From: Pseudoscleropodium purum
Lineage: Eukaryota; Streptophyta; Bryopsida; Hypnales; Brachytheciaceae
Direction: 5' to 3'
NCBI GenBank assembly: GCA_963969395.1
Contig: OZ017801.1
Location: 2,234,501-2,298,500, forward strand
Length of the DNA stretch: 64,000 nucleotides
In this document: positions 34,365 to 48,135 of the stretch, piece by piece
Numbering within the stretch: the stretch's first letter is position 1
Layout: each line of letters starts with the position of its first letter
Notes under the pieces: model-generated
What the model saw: the letters and a program-made list of their open reading frames with translations, nothing else
What the model was told of the DNA's origin: nothing
Databases searched by the model: none
Position numbers and translations under genes: made by a program

Positions 34365-37300
34365 CAACAATGCTCTTAATAGACTCCTTTAAAAACTTAT
34401 TTTTTATATCTTTATTTGTGTAACAACCTTTAACTTTATTTTGACATAAGAAAAGAGGATTAAAAGACTTCAAATCACTTTCACAATTTCAGCACCTTCA
34501 TGGTGTTTTCTTTTCCTATGTTCTTTCTAATATATTAGTTTGAATTTGTACAGTTACAATTTTTTTAAATTAATAAAACTTACTAGAATGTTGTCTTTTT
34601 ATTCAATTTAGAGCAAATTTCTAAAGCTCAAAAAGGGCTTTGGCCATGTAGAAGTTAAAGGACATTTCTTTTCAGGCTTGGTCAAACTTCATTAGATTTC
34701 ATCATAAAATTACACATTTTGAAATTGTGATATTTTCACATGTAATAATATGTGTCTAAAATTTAATCTCAATTCTTTATAATTAATGACATTAAATTGA
34801 AATTTATATAATTTTTCAAAAAAATATTATGTAAAAATCGTAGTAAAAACAAATATTCTTAAAATAATATGAAATTCTTTTTAAAAATGAAAATAATAGT
34901 GACAAACATTATTGTATAATTGATGTACTTTTTGAGCTCACACCAAGAGAAATTCAATAAAAGAAATTCAAAAGTGGTGTATTTTGAATTTTCAAGATGC
35001 TTTCTTCAAAGTGTTTCAAAAATTACAATTTTATTAATTTTCAAAGAAATTCTAATAGAATGAAAAATAGATTATTAGAGAACAATTTTCTAGCTATGCT
35101 TTAAAACATTTAAAATCAAGAACTATGTAAAATTCAAGTTTTGACTTTCAAACTTCCTATTGGGATTACAATGTCCTTTATGAATGAAGTTAGAGTAATA
35201 TAGTATATACATTAGCTATATGAAGAGACAAATAGACACAACTTGGCCATGGAATTGAGACCACTTGACTAAAGCTATGAAATGAAGTTAGAACAAATAA
35301 AATCTTCAAATAATATGTGTGTCTATTTTAATTATTTCATATTTTAATAAAAATAAACTAGGGCTGTAATGTCCAATTGAAGGATGAAAAAGTTATTGTT
35401 TTTTATAAATATTCATTGTTTTCTATTGAACTTGAGTGCACACTAAAGGTTCAAATTAGGGTTGATAATATTATGGAAGGAAAAATTACCATCTATAATA
35501 TTAAAAATATTCAATATTTTTATGTGAAATTCTAAATATTTAACATATTATCAATTTTGGAAAGAAATAATAAAAATTGCTATTTCCAATACAAACAACT
35601 AATTTCTTTAACATTGTATTTTTTCAACATACAATCATAGGATCTTTAATTAGACTTGTATAAAAATGTATGGGAGAAATTTTGAAAAATTGAACTAAGT
35701 GAATTGCAAAACAAGTATTTAGGAATCCTCTTAACTTAAACATTTGCACTAAACATTTTGAATTTTACAAAAAATATGTATGTTGAAGAATTGAGAAACT
35801 AAAAAATAAGATTCCAAAAGAAAATTTTGTTTTTCATTCTTCAAAAAAGTGTTGGATGGATAGAAGTACTAAATTGAAGGAAAATCTATTTCAAATGATA
35901 TAATTGCTTTAACAAACAAACAAAACCTTGTGCAATTTTTTTCCTTGAATAATAATCAAAATGTAATGAATCGATTTTTGTATATATAGAACAAAATATA
36001 ATCTATGATAAATAAAATTTTAAGAATTTGATTACAATTTTCTTTTCTTTTACAATTTAGAATACTTGAGCTTTTTAGGACATAAATTTTGTTGCTAGGG
36101 AATGTCGGAATGATTCAAATAAAAAATTATACTCCTAGAAAGCTAATCTATTTTCCTATCCCCTAAACAAATCAAAAATCATGCCAATAGTTAAGATCAT
36201 ACCTTTATTGTCATCCAAAGGGACATTTAAAACTTTAGGGGTTATGGAATTAAATCAAAATAGAATGAAGTAAAGGTTTTCAAACACATATCAATCCATA
36301 CAATAAAATAGAAAAATAAGTGAAGTTTTAATAATAACTTTTTTAAAATCTTAAATACTCAACTTAGTTTTCCACAAAAAAAAACTATTGTACATAATGC
36401 AATGGAATAATGAATGTGAACAAAGTGAATAGTTTTCTCAAAAAATACTCCAAAAGTGTCATTTCTAGTAGCAAAGAGATACAACAAAAATAAATAAAAT
36501 TTCCGTTTCCAACTATAAAATTGTGTTGAAATTTTCAAAAACTTTGACCATATAAATTGTAAGATTGAAAGCAAAAATTGGGGGTTTAATTTTGTAGAAA
36601 ACTAAATTGAACATTTAAGATTTTTCTTACATACATTGATTTTCACTCTTTACAAAATTGTTAAGTAGAAGTAAACAAAAGATAGAAGGAAAATTAAATC
36701 TTGAATAGTTCTTAAATGGAATTGGAACATGTCAATTCTTATGGTGAGATTTTTGTAGCAAATAATCTACATGTAATAGAACTTGTTGTTTTGAAAAATT
36801 GTGAAAATTGAGCTAAGAAATGAATTGTATACAATATTTTTGTCTTGATGCCTTGATTACCTATAAAACAAGACTCATTATAGCTTTCACATGCCTCATC
36901 TAAATCAAATAAATTAGAACTTCTCAAGTAGATATGAATATAATCTATAAGGAAAAAAAATTTAAGATTTGATTTTGAATTGTTGAGGGATTTTTGTTCT
37001 TGTCCAAAGTTGAAAATAGGACGGTATTGTAAATTTTTTTTATATAGAGAGATTGCAATAAAAATTATATCTCCAAACATCAAGTACATGTGACCTCTAA
37101 AAGCAACTTTCCCTAAACTTTTACAAAACTTTCCATAGAAACTTCTCTAAAATTCTTAAAAACTCATTCAAGGACCTTAAACCTTTAGGGATTAAGAATG
37201 AGGTATATCTCTGGTTTAGACTCCCAACAATAAACATGTTAGTTTTGAAATTTCATTGTGTTAACTCTTGAAGGACTAAGACATTGTCTAGATAAAAATT

Positions 37301-38290
37301 GTCAAAAATTATTACTTTTTAGGACCATGAAAAAAAATGAAAAATTCAACCTTGTAAATTTGTACAAGACTACTATGGAAATGCGTGGAATTTTTTTCTA
37401 AAACTTTGACCACACAAATTGAAAGATTATTGCATTTGAAGTTATGAAAAAATTCAGCTTTATCCAACTATGTCAACAAACTTTAACTCCATAGAATGAA
37501 ATTTTTGTACTATGCACCGTTATTTTTTGGACGATTATGTCATACATCATGTTAGTTACAAACCTACCAAATTTTAGAAGTAGAAGTGGAATTAAAAAAA
37601 TTGGGCAACTTAACTATTAATCTAGGGTATCCAAAAATTTACATTTTCACCAAATCAAAGATACATGTCGAACTTTTGCAAACATCTTATCAAAAATTGA
37701 CTTTGTAGGAATATACCCTATATTTCTTACATACATTCAATGGGCATGTAAAATTTGATGGTGATAGCTTATTGAAAAGTCCTTTGGAAATTGCAATAAA
37801 CACTTTATTTATTTTTGTTGAGCAAGATTTGGGCAAGATATAAAAATTGCAAGAATGTTAGACTTTAATGATCTGAAGCATTTAAATAGATAAATGGAAT
37901 TTGACTTATCTGTCCCATTATATCAAAATATTACCAAAGTGACCTCAAATCCTCATGATGGATGTTCATCATAAGTATACATTGCTTAATATGGTTGTAA
38001 AGCACAAAGAGCTTCTTTCAAGGAAGATGCAAGAATGCACCTAAATAACACTTTAATGGCATATATTTAAGTTTATTTTATGCATGTTTGAATTAGACCT
38101 TATATTTTTCAATCCAAAAAATCATCTAAACTAGATAAGACCCAATAGTTGATATTAAAATAATAAAATTGAGTCTAAAATAACTCTTTGACCCTCCTTG
38201 GTTGTTTTTAAAATCATGTGACAATACTTGGTATTGTAAGAAAACTATTAAAGGTCCAAATGTAGGCAAAAAGATAGACAAAAATGGCTC
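34365..38290. other. AT-rich interval without a gene
   Basis: No coding signal. An isolated terminal motif, CCTTTAGGGA followed by TTAA (37192-37195), looks like a right end of the TTAA family without a recognised partner. ACTTTAGGGG followed by TTAT near 36230 may be another degraded end. Confidence 0.55.
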
Positions 38291-38294
38291 TTAA

Positions 38295-39225
38295 CTCCTA
38301 AAGTAGTAATATATGTATTTTTGCTTTATAGCAATTTTGGGTAGGTATGTGTGATTGGAGATTTCTATATTTTTGGCCTAAATTTTAATAGAAGGTGGGG
38401 ACAAGAAATCTCTGTCATCTGCACTAAATTTCATGACATTTGAAAAATATGAGTAAGAAATTATGGCCTAATACATTATTATTTTTTGTAAATAGGCAAT
38501 CTAGTCAGACCAAAAAAAATCTTTTTTTCCAAGAATAAAAATTTGAAACTAGTTTTCTAGAGTTATATATATGTGGAAAGCTTTAAGCCATTCCATTTTA
38601 ATCAATGAGTCAAAACTTATGAGAATTTTTTTGTTTGTTGGCAATTCTAGATTCTCTACTCTAAAATAAATTTTGAAGTCCTTTATCTTACTTGATTTTC
38701 AATATTTTTGGAAATAAAATAAAATCATAGGATGTAGATTGTTTATTACAATATTTTAATCATTGGAATTGGCATTTTTCAATTCTATAATTAAATTTTT
38801 AGCAATTTAGTATTTTCAATCATTCTCTACTTCTTTCAATTTACTATCTTTTTCCTCTATGTTGTACAATTTCAAATGATCTACAAATTTTTAAGAATGT
38901 GGCCAACTTGTCTAGGAAATAAAATCCCAAAAATTACCACCATTTTGAACCTTTTTTCATAGAAAATTGAGCTTATGAAGTGCAGCTACCTTATTTTTCA
39001 CAAGGCTAAAAAAATGATTTTAGTGAATTTGAATGCTTATATCTTGCAATCCACACAATGAAAATTTCTGGAATTCTTATTACATGTCTTTAAGTCACCA
39101 TACCACAATATTCTATGGTTACATATATAAAAAAAAATTCAAAATTTTGTTTTTTATACTAAAAATGGCAATTTTTGAGCATTTTCAGTGAAAACATAGT
39201 CAAAGAAATGAAAGAATTTTAGAGG
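38295..39225 (+). mobile_element. TTAA-flanked 0.92-kb element, copy A
   Basis: It is flanked by TTAA at 38291-38294 and 39226-39229. Ends are CTCCTAAAG at left and, inverted, CCTCTAAAAT at right. The interior order (AAACTAGTTTTCTAGAG, TGGAAAGCTT, an ATAAATTTTGAAGTCCTTTA block, then AAAACATAGTCAAAG) is shared with copies at 42.3, 51.8 and 58.1 kb and the fragment at 9 kb. 931 bp, no ORF. Confidence 0.75.
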
Positions 39226-39229
39226 TTAA

Positions 39230-41105
39230 ACAACCGTGGTTAAGATAGTTTAGTTTTGAAACTTCAAAATCCTATAGCTTTGCATCAAGTAGACTCAAGA
39301 TTGAATCCTATATCTCTAAACCATATTTTAACTAGAGTTTGCCATTGAAATAACAAGTGAGCAAGTTATAGCATTACATTAATCAATCATAGTATGAACA
39401 ACTCTAAACATAGATTCTAAACGGTGCCAAAGACAACTTTTGTAACAAACCCACTCATAATGGTCTAAAAAATATACAAAGTTTGTAGATCAATCTTATT
39501 TGGACCTCAATATTAGTCATGTGGCTTCAAATTCCCTATTTTTTGTCATAACTTCCAATGGACTATTTTTATAATAATTCAATTGAGAAGTGGACACTAT
39601 ATACATCCATGCAAAATAACTACTTCTTGAAAATGCATAAACTATCTCTGACCTAAGACTCGTCAATGGAACTATTTTTAAAAAATAAAAATTAATTTTT
39701 TTGTTAGATTTTTTCCTTCAAAAATCTCACATGATATGCATTTTTTCCTAACTATGATTAGATTTTTTGCCTTTGGAAAGGATGTTTATAATCTGAATCT
39801 TAATACTTCAATATCTTGATCTTAAAATTTATCAGTTTTTTCACTTTACAAATTTAGAAAAAAAAAAAAGAAAGACTTCAACAAATTATCTAATAGATCT
39901 AATGATTGAATCTATGAAAAATTAAAATTTAATAAAATTATTGCATTGTATTTAGAATGGATTTTTTCTAAAGAGCTTTGGCCTTTTGATGTAAGGGAAT
40001 TTGGGGATAAAAAAATAGAATGGAAAAAAGACACTTTGATGTCTTCAATTAATTATAAGTCAACAATAGAAATAAGAACAAAGAACTTTAGTTATCATTT
40101 TCCATAGTTGATAAAATTTAAAGTTTTTGTTTGTAATCCAAAGCTCAAATTAGCTAGAAGGGAAACATTAAGAATAGACTTCAAACCCTTTCAATTGTTT
40201 GTAGATCAATCTTGTTTGAGCCTCAATATTAGAAACAATTGAAAGAGTTTGAAGTTTGTTCTTGATGTTTCAAAAAAAATTTGTAGATTTTGGCTTGATG
40301 GTTCAATAGGATTTGAAGGTTTTTGTAATACATTTTTGGAGTTCTTCTCTCACTTTCCACCTCACTCATATTATTTATTTCTCTTGTAGTTTCAATTGAT
40401 GTATCAACACAATACTACACTAATTGCCTTTGTGTTTCAATACAATTTTGTAGAGTATATTGGTAGATTATTGACACCAATTCTCTTTTAGATTTCATTT
40501 TCCATCTTACTTTCTTTTTAATATGCATTATGGTTTTTCAATTTTGACTCAATGTTCTAGTAGAATTTTGTAGATTTTGTAAGTTTGACTAATACCTTTC
40601 TTTTTTGTCTATCACTTTACATTTATTTTGTGTATGTACATTATGTGGAGACAATACAATCTATCACTAATATAAAGTAGTGCCTGAATCAACTCTTTTT
40701 GTTGCTTCATAGTTTGGACAACTTCATTTGGACATTTTAACAAAGATATACAATAAAACTTCAATAAGGTAATAACCTTTGGACTAAAAAAGAATATCCA
40801 AGAGAATATTATAATAGAGAGATTATTGCTTTAGAGAAGAGCTATAGCACTAATGATGTTTGAAGATTTGTTTTAGTAGATTGCAATTTCATGGCAGTCC
40901 TTGACTAAAGTCACATTCACCACAATGACATCTAAATTCAATGAAAGTTTTTTTGTTTTTTTTACTTATTTTGTACATCATCAATGCATTCAAGTTGAGA
41001 CCGTAGGAATAATATTACTTTATAGAGGTTATTGGCTTACAAAAGTTCACTTTATAAAAATTCTATTGTATTGATTTAGACATTTGTTTAGCGTATCTAT
41101 ATTAC
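39230..41105. other. AT-rich interval without a gene
   Basis: No gene or terminal structure recognised. A phrase near 39490 (GTAGATCAATCTTATTTGGA) recurs near 40200, so short diverged direct repeats are present. Confidence 0.55.
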
Positions 41106-41119
41106 TTTGGATACATTAT

Positions 41120-41621
41120 ACACTGAAACTCACTTGCCACCCCAGTTTTCCATTAGTTCCCCCCCTCCTCTCTCAAAATATTTGTGAGTTGGTTTTTTTG
41201 AAAAAAAAATGCTTACCCTCAAAATTGATGTTGATCTTGTGAAATTCAATCTGAGCCGTTCAAATATAAAATACAAATACTGCATATGAATATGGGTACA
41301 GGTACTGGATATGAGTACTAAATATGTGTATTGAATATAGATATTGAATACGGGTACTGAATACGGATACAGTATTGCATACGGGATCAATTGTCCCATA
41401 TTGTTTGTCAAGAACTTTGATTCTGAAGATTACAAGAGGCAGTGGGGGTGAGGGGGGGCGAGATAAAAAATTCTAAATCAAATTCTAAATGATAGGTGGA
41501 GGTGAGTGGAGGTGGTAAAATTAAAAAATTAAAATTGAGGGGGGGGAGTGCATAGTAACACAAAGTTTCACTATACACCTTGAGTGCCTAATAACTACAT
41601 TCACAGTACAGTGTACAGTAT
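41120..41621 (-). mobile_element. about 0.5-kb ATATCC-core element with 14-bp flanking direct repeats
   Basis: This is the inverse of the element at 14780-15305: C-rich tract, CAAAATTGATGTTGATCTTG, a GGATAT/ATACGG-type core (41260-41400), then purine-rich flanks. It is bounded by a perfect 14-bp direct repeat, TTTGGATACATTAT, at 41106-41119 and 41622-41635. Such a length fits a target-site duplication made by target-primed reverse transcription (LINE/SINE type), but no poly(A) tail or Pol III promoter was confirmed. Confidence 0.55.
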
Positions 41622-41766
41622 TTTGGATACATTATGTTGTTTCAGTCAACTTGATTTGATCATTGTTATCTACTAGTGTCTGGATATTAATCTCTTGGGA
41701 TATTCAAATATGCATAGTTGTGTTTAATACACTATGCAATTGTTCATGAAATTTGTTTTTGCATCA

Positions 41767-41910
<144 letters not shown>

Positions 41911-42299
41911 TTGCATATGTGTGCTAGAACACGTTAAACTTTCCATCTTCTCCAATACATTGAACATATGTATGCAATTATTAGGAAAAAAAATTCGACT
42001 CTCTAGAGAGTTGTTTCGTGTTGGTTAGATGTGTAAATATAAGAAATATATATTTTATGTATTTTTTCATTAAAAATTGAAAATCTTTATCTAACATGGC
42101 ACCTAAGGCAATCACATGGTACATAATTTTTTAAATGTTTTAGAAAATATTCAATTTTATTTTTGTAATTTTCATTTTTTGTTATATTTTCACATTTAGG
42201 CAACAAAAAAATGGTCCTCTAGAAGGTCTAGCTAGGTTTTTTCCGATGTAGTATATAATAATAATTGCCATTTCAACTTGAACCTTATGTTGGTTTTAA

Positions 42300-43223
42300 T
42301 CCCTAAAGTGCTTTGACTATGTTTTCACCAAAAATGCTCCAAAATTGCCATTTTTAGGACAAGTATCAAAAAAAATTTAAAACATTTTTGGACACATCCA
42401 ACCATAGGATCTTGTGGTATAATAATTTTAAAGGATGTAGAAAAGATCTCGGAAATTTCCACTGAGTAGATTGCAAGATATTAGCATTTGAATTGACCAA
42501 AAGCCTTTTGGGGGCTCTTCAAAAAATCGGGTAGTTGCACTTCATAAGGTCACATTTATATGAAAGAATGTTCAAAATGGTTGCAACTCCTTGGATTCAT
42601 TCTTCAAGGCAAGTTGGCTATGTGCTTGAAAATTTTCAGATCATTTGGAATCATACAATATATAGGAAAAAAATAGTAAGTAGAAAGAAATAGAGAATGA
42701 ATCAAAATATTAAATTGTTAACAATTTAATTATGGAACTGAAAAATGCCAATCTTGATGATCGTGATGTTGTAATAAACAATCTTCACCTAATACTTTTA
42801 TTTTTTTTCAAAAATATTGAAAATTGAGTTCAATAAAGAACTTCAAAATTTATTTTTGAGTAAAGAATCTATGACCACCCACAAACTAAAACACCTCATA
42901 ACTTTTGACTCATTGATCAAAATGGAATGATTCAAAGCTTTCTATATATATATATAAATCTAGAAAATTAATTTCAAATTTTTGTTTTTGAAAAAAGTGA
43001 TCTTTTCAAATTTGCCCGAACTGCCCAAGTCGATAAACAAACTACATATTAGGCCATAACTCTTGACTCGTATTTCCAAATTCATGAAGTTTAGTGCACA
43101 TCAAAGATATTCCTTGTCCACACCTTCTATTAAAATTTGGGACAAAAATATGGAAATCTCCTCTCACATGCACCTACCCAAAAAAGTTATGTTGCCAAAA
43201 AGTGCACCTTTATCCTTTAAGGG
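42300..43223 (-). mobile_element. TTAA-flanked 0.92-kb element, copy B (inverted)
   Basis: It is flanked by TTAA at 42296-42299 and 43224-43227. Left end TCCCTAAAGTGC; right end inverted is CCCTTAAAGGAT. The interior is the reverse complement of copy A (TTTGACTATGTTTTCACC, then GAAAGCTTTC-like blocks). 924 bp, no ORF. Confidence 0.75.
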
Positions 43224-43227
43224 TTAA

Positions 43228-45866
43228 ACCAAGACTTTTATTGTATCTTTTTTTTGTATCGTACTTTGACTGGGCTTGCATTATTTAGGTTGGAAATTTG
43301 AAATAAAATATTATATATCAATCTCTCTCCTCAAATTATTAAGTTGTTTAACTATTGTTTATGCTTTGTTGTATTGTTTAGTATTATTTGAGATTTTTGT
43401 ATTAAAAAATTTGAAGATTTGATAAGAAATTTAGTCCTAACATTGTAGACTTAGAATTATATATGGTATGTTTAGAATTTCATAGATTTAAGGCTTTATA
43501 AATTCAAAAATTTATAGAGAATTAAAATACATCATAGATTTTGATTTCTTACATAATAAATATCTTTCATTGACTTGATATGTTTTATAGATTTAAAATT
43601 CTTTATATGTACAAACTTATATTTATAAAGATGCTAACACTTGGTGGTTCTTTTTTCCAATCTATTACATTGTCAAAAATCTTCAAAATGTAGATTTCAA
43701 GTTTGTTTTATAAATTTTATTTTTGAAATCATCATAATTATACATTTGAAAATCTTCCAATACTATACATTACAAAATTTTCTACAAAAAAACCCATACA
43801 TTGCTACATCGAATTGTCCATGTCAAATTTTTAAATATGACATGGAATGTATACAATTGAAGGCTAACGTGGCATAAATTAACACATTTGTATTATGCAC
43901 TATCCAAATGGAGGCATCTAAGTCAATAAGATGATTCACTATATATTTATTATCTTGTTTGTTGTCTTGAATATCAAATTCTTTAAATCCTAAGTTAAAA
44001 AATACAAAATTAATTAACTACAAAACAAGAGGCAAAGTTGACATCTATCCCCTAAATTGAAAAAATTGGAAATTTTGCACCCTAGGTTTACAAATAAACT
44101 ATAGCCTCTATTGAACTCTTGGGCCAACTCAAATTGTACTTACTAAATCCTCAGTCTTTCTATTAGAAATTCAAAAGATGATTGACATTCAATTGTGTAG
44201 TTCCACTCAAATTTTGTGGCACTATGAAATAAATGCAATAGAGACTATCAATATATTCATCATTGTCATACATTCTCTTGTTATTCAACAAAAAAAATAA
44301 ACTCTATATACAATGTATAAAATTGAATTCTATACAAAAATCTCTCTATGTTTGAGTGTCCAAAATAAAAAAGTGGTTCTTGTAAAAAACTCCAAAAATT
44401 AGGGAGAATGCCTTTACAACACTCAAAAAAGGTAGATGTCCCTAATATCTATTGCTCCTCCCAATTGTTTAATTTTTGGAATAGTAATTGTCAAGAAGTG
44501 TCATTGTGTTGGCTTAAATTTGGAAGAACCAACTTGTATTGTCCCAAATGTGCCACACAAAGTAATGTGTTTCTACAAAAAGACCTATTGATCCCTCCCT
44601 TCAAACCAAACATTGTGTTGTATTTTTTAATTCCATTAAAAAATTGGTCATTGGATATATGAAGCATATATTTTATCTTGTACATTTGAGATTTTTAGGA
44701 TACCACTATTTCAACCATTTTTTCAGACTTAGGTTCTTATTGTAAAATTAAAAAATAATAATTTAAATGATTTGGTTTTGTTATAATGAAACTAGTAGAA
44801 ATGGTGGTCTTGGAGCAACAAAAAATAGTGTTAGAGCTTGGTGCTAGAGGCCTAAATAGGTACCAAGTTAGTGCCCATATGGACTTTGAGTACTAACATT
44901 CAACACTATTCCTTGGCTCCAAAACCACCTTCCTACAAGTGTAATGTGGCATATCCTTCTACCAAAATTCAATAAAAAATGTAGATGAAAAGTATACACT
45001 ATTGAAAAGTCTTTGTCATCCAAGTACTATGAATTGGTGTCCATGGTGCTTCAAGGTCAAGCTTAGAAGGATGGAGCGGATAATGATGAAATCTATTTCA
45101 ATTTTTTCTTCTTTGTTTCTTCTATTTTGCAATCAAGTTTGAGCAAATTTTATTTTGTTTTATTTTCAGAGATGAAATCACATGTTGTCTATAAGTAAAA
45201 AAATTTGAATTTATTGGTGATGATTTTTTAGATGACGATAATTTTTTGAAGAAAAAATTTTAAAAATTCATATCTAATCCCAAATTAGCTAAAAGAATTT
45301 AGTACTTTTTCCACTTGTATATATTACAATGAAGAATATTATAGAGTAAACGAAATTTCTATGTCCAACTACATATAGAAAAACAATAGGCCACGATAAT
45401 AGATCTAATGTTCAATACACAATAAAATGTTCAATCTTTAAAATTTTAAAATTTTAAAATTAGAGTAGAATTTAGACTCATTAATCTTCATTTCATTAGT
45501 CAAGTTCAAATTCCAAAAGATCATTTTACATGCTTCAAACTCATATTAAGAGCAAAGAGGTAGAAGTTGTCAAAATACATTCTTTAGGAGCCGACCCATT
45601 TTTTGATCGCCCTTGCCATTTCCAACCTATAGATTGTTTTCTTCTTGTGAAGTTGTAGCTTATTATGATTGGTTGTAAGGCTCTCAATATTGCAACCAAC
45701 TCTTGGTCGATTTTACTACCAGCCCATGGTTGGAAGGAGAAAAGTCTATATGACCAAGACAGGTTATATGGTACAATTCACCTATAAAATTCATAACAAT
45801 TATTTTTTGAGTTAAATTTTTTTGGAAAATTCTACATCTTCCTAGAACTCTACTTCTATATATGAA
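43228..45866. other. AT-rich interval without a gene
   Basis: No coding signal. Short open frames at 43641-43877 and 44408-44662 have no recognisable motifs and the composition of background. Confidence 0.55.
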
Positions 45867-46460
45867 GGGCTGTAATTGCAACCTTGTTCTTCAAAATAGT
45901 CCCTATAAGAAGCTTTAAATGGATAGTAATAAGTGAATTGTCAATAATGTAAGAACATAATAAGATTTGTTAGATATTGGTTCATACTTCGCCAATAGAT
46001 GAAATAAGAGCCATGGTGGGTCCATTTCAAAACCAGAATGTATTCACTTAATTTTTCCAAATGAAAATTGATTGTCCAATTACCTTCTTACAAATGCTAA
46101 AAAAATCTAGGGTTTGTTGAAGTTTAGTGATAATCACATTTTAGAACCTTGTGTATTACTTTTTCCATGCCACAGTGTTTGTTTTTGGTTAATTCATATC
46201 ATTTTTCACACAACGCAAGTGTGGGTTTTGCAAGGCCTATAAATCAGAAGTAGGTGCCTATAGCACAATTCTTTGGAAATTCATAAGTAATTTACAAATG
46301 CTCCAAAAATTATGAAATTACTTGTATTAGATTCCACATTAGTTTCTCTTCAAGTGAAAAATAAGGGAAAATACTTTGAGGTGTCTAAATCCTATCAGAA
46401 AGGCTGACAAACCTTGAAAGGGACACTTTATGAGTAATCTACCTTATATAAGAAAAATTC
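45867..46460 (+). repeat. dispersed repeat, copy 2 of 2
   Basis: Direct-orientation relative of 16269-16835, with GGCTGTAATTGCAA at its start and GGGTTTTGCAAGGCCTATAA further in. A TTAA-flanked MITE (46503-46716) lies just beyond its end. Confidence 0.7.
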
Positions 46461-46502
46461 CATTGTCAAATACGCACTCTCCACATACCCATAATTGTTT
46501 AA

Positions 46503-46716
46503 CCTTTAAATGCCAAAGGGATGATTCTTGAAATCATCCTTTCTATTACCGTGTGAATCACTAGCCTCCAAAATTGCAAAAGTAGTCATTGCAAGTCAAA
46601 CTATTGTAGAAGATCTTCCCTTTCCCAAACAAATTTTGAAAATGAATAGTTGCACTTCTGTCCTATATAGTTTTGTCATCCATCAAACACAAAACATCCA
46701 CCTTAGCATTTAAGGC
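46503..46716. mobile_element. small TTAA-flanked MITE, 214 bp
   Basis: It is flanked by TTAA at 46499-46502 and 46717-46720. The left end CCTTTAAATGCCAAAGG and the inverted right end GCCTTAAATGCTAAGG pair imperfectly. The ends resemble those of the 794-bp element at 33567, so it is a short deletion derivative or related MITE. Confidence 0.65.
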
Positions 46717-46909
46717 TTAAATTGGTGGAAATAGGTTGGCAGCCCTATTTACTGATCCAATGCACATATTTCTTTAATTTAAGCCATTTCTCAATTACTC
46801 ACCCCCACTGTAAGTTTTTTCTTGTGTGTTATGACAAAGAGAATCTTCTCTCTACCAACCCTCCAAATTGGATGAAAACATGTGGTTTCACATCCACCAG
46901 GACTTCAGC

Positions 46910-46933
46910 TTTTTTTTTTTTTTTTTTTTTTTT
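46910..46933. repeat. T24 homopolymer
   Basis: Twenty-four T residues border a GC-rich segment. On the minus strand this would be a poly(A) tract after a short hairpin (TCCCCAA/TTGGGGA), which is how a retroposed sequence would end. Confidence 0.9.
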
Positions 46934-47460
46934 GGGTCATCCCCAAGGCCACATTGGGGAGGCTCCTCTGGCGTTTCCAGGGTTAATTATTTGAGCGGTT
47001 TCGCATGGACACCCATGACCCCAAACTGAATGTTCACGTGGAGCCTGTGCTGCATTATTATTCTTCCCCCAGCAGTGACAGAAATAGGCAGAAAATAAGA
47101 ACTTACTGGAACCCCTGGCTGACTCGAATGGGGCATATTTGCTGCTAGTAGTTTTATTATTTTTAATATTTTAAAACCAATAGAATAAGCAGGATAGATG
47201 GAAGATATTTTTCCTCCTTGGAAAAGCCACGTGCTTGCACGTGTCACAAGCCCAGCAACCCACAATGATATCCGTCCTCAGTTGGAAAAATTTAAAGTTA
47301 CAAGTTACAACCAACCAGGCTTTGTGGAAAATGGGAAAGGCAGTTATCGCCTTTTTGAGGTCATTTGTCAATGTCATTATGAGAAACTATGGCTTTCTGA
47401 AAAATCCATACATGAAAAAATAAATAATGGGGTACATGTGTCATTCAACCATTGGTAGTT
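46934..47460. other. GC-rich island with three G-boxes, no gene
   Basis: This 0.5-kb segment is far richer in G+C than its surroundings. CACGTG occurs at 47035-47040, 47228-47233 and 47238-47243, the last two exactly 10 bp apart; bZIP and bHLH factors bind this site in plants. Open frames on both strands (46987-47265, 47198-47458) have no recognisable motif. It may be a promoter relic, a retroposed copy on the minus strand (see T24), or part of an unrecognised gene. Confidence 0.4.
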
Positions 47461-47529
47461 AAACTTTTCCCAAAAATCTGAAAGGGGTACATGTGTCACT
47501 TTGTCATTGGTTTTCAAAAATGAAACGAT

Positions 47530-47860
47530 TGCTTATGAATAACAAGACCCCCCACCCCCATATTTGTATTTGTATGACATCAGTTTCAGTTACAATTGAT
47601 ATGGAATATTTGAAATCTATCAGTCATATCCATATTTGCATTTTTTGTATTTGTATTTCATACCTATATCTATATCTATATTTTGTATTTAGAATCTATA
47701 TCCTACAGCATTGACAGCCAAGATCATTTCTCATGATGGCAATTAACATCAATGGTTTATGTTTTTAATTGTAGATCAATGACAATGGAGAGGGTTGGGA
47801 ATTTTTTGTTATTGGATCAACAAGCTTTGGATTTTTCCAAAATAGGTAGGTGGGGGGAGA
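47530..47860 (+). repeat. diverged copy of the ATATCC-core element
   Basis: The pyrimidine tract ACCCCCCACCCCCATATTTG is followed by a TATCCATATTTG/ATATCTATATC core, then AACATCAATGGTTTATG, in the same order as at 14.8-15.3 kb. Ends are not clear. Confidence 0.55.
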
Positions 47861-48135
47861 AATTGAAATAGAAAGACATGTTCTCCTTTTTTTGCCTCAT
47901 TGCTCATTGTCAATAATAGTTTTTATTTTTCTCTTCACTAAAATTTGCTCCTTCAAAAGTCTACTATTGGTATGCACCAAGCCTTGGAAAATTCTAAATG
48001 GGGAGCTGAAAATATTGCCAAGCCATTGATCTTGTAAACTGACAGTTGAGATGCCTGGATGGCAAGATATTGAGGAATGGTCAATGGGTATTGGCTAGTC
48101 CCTTCTAAGAGGAGGTGCAAGCATTGTGGCATTAA

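Noticed and set aside
46934..47170. A full SINE call on the minus strand (B-box-like TTCGAGTC, poly-A end)
   Set aside because: The A box is unconvincing and no target-site duplication was found, so only the island is reported.
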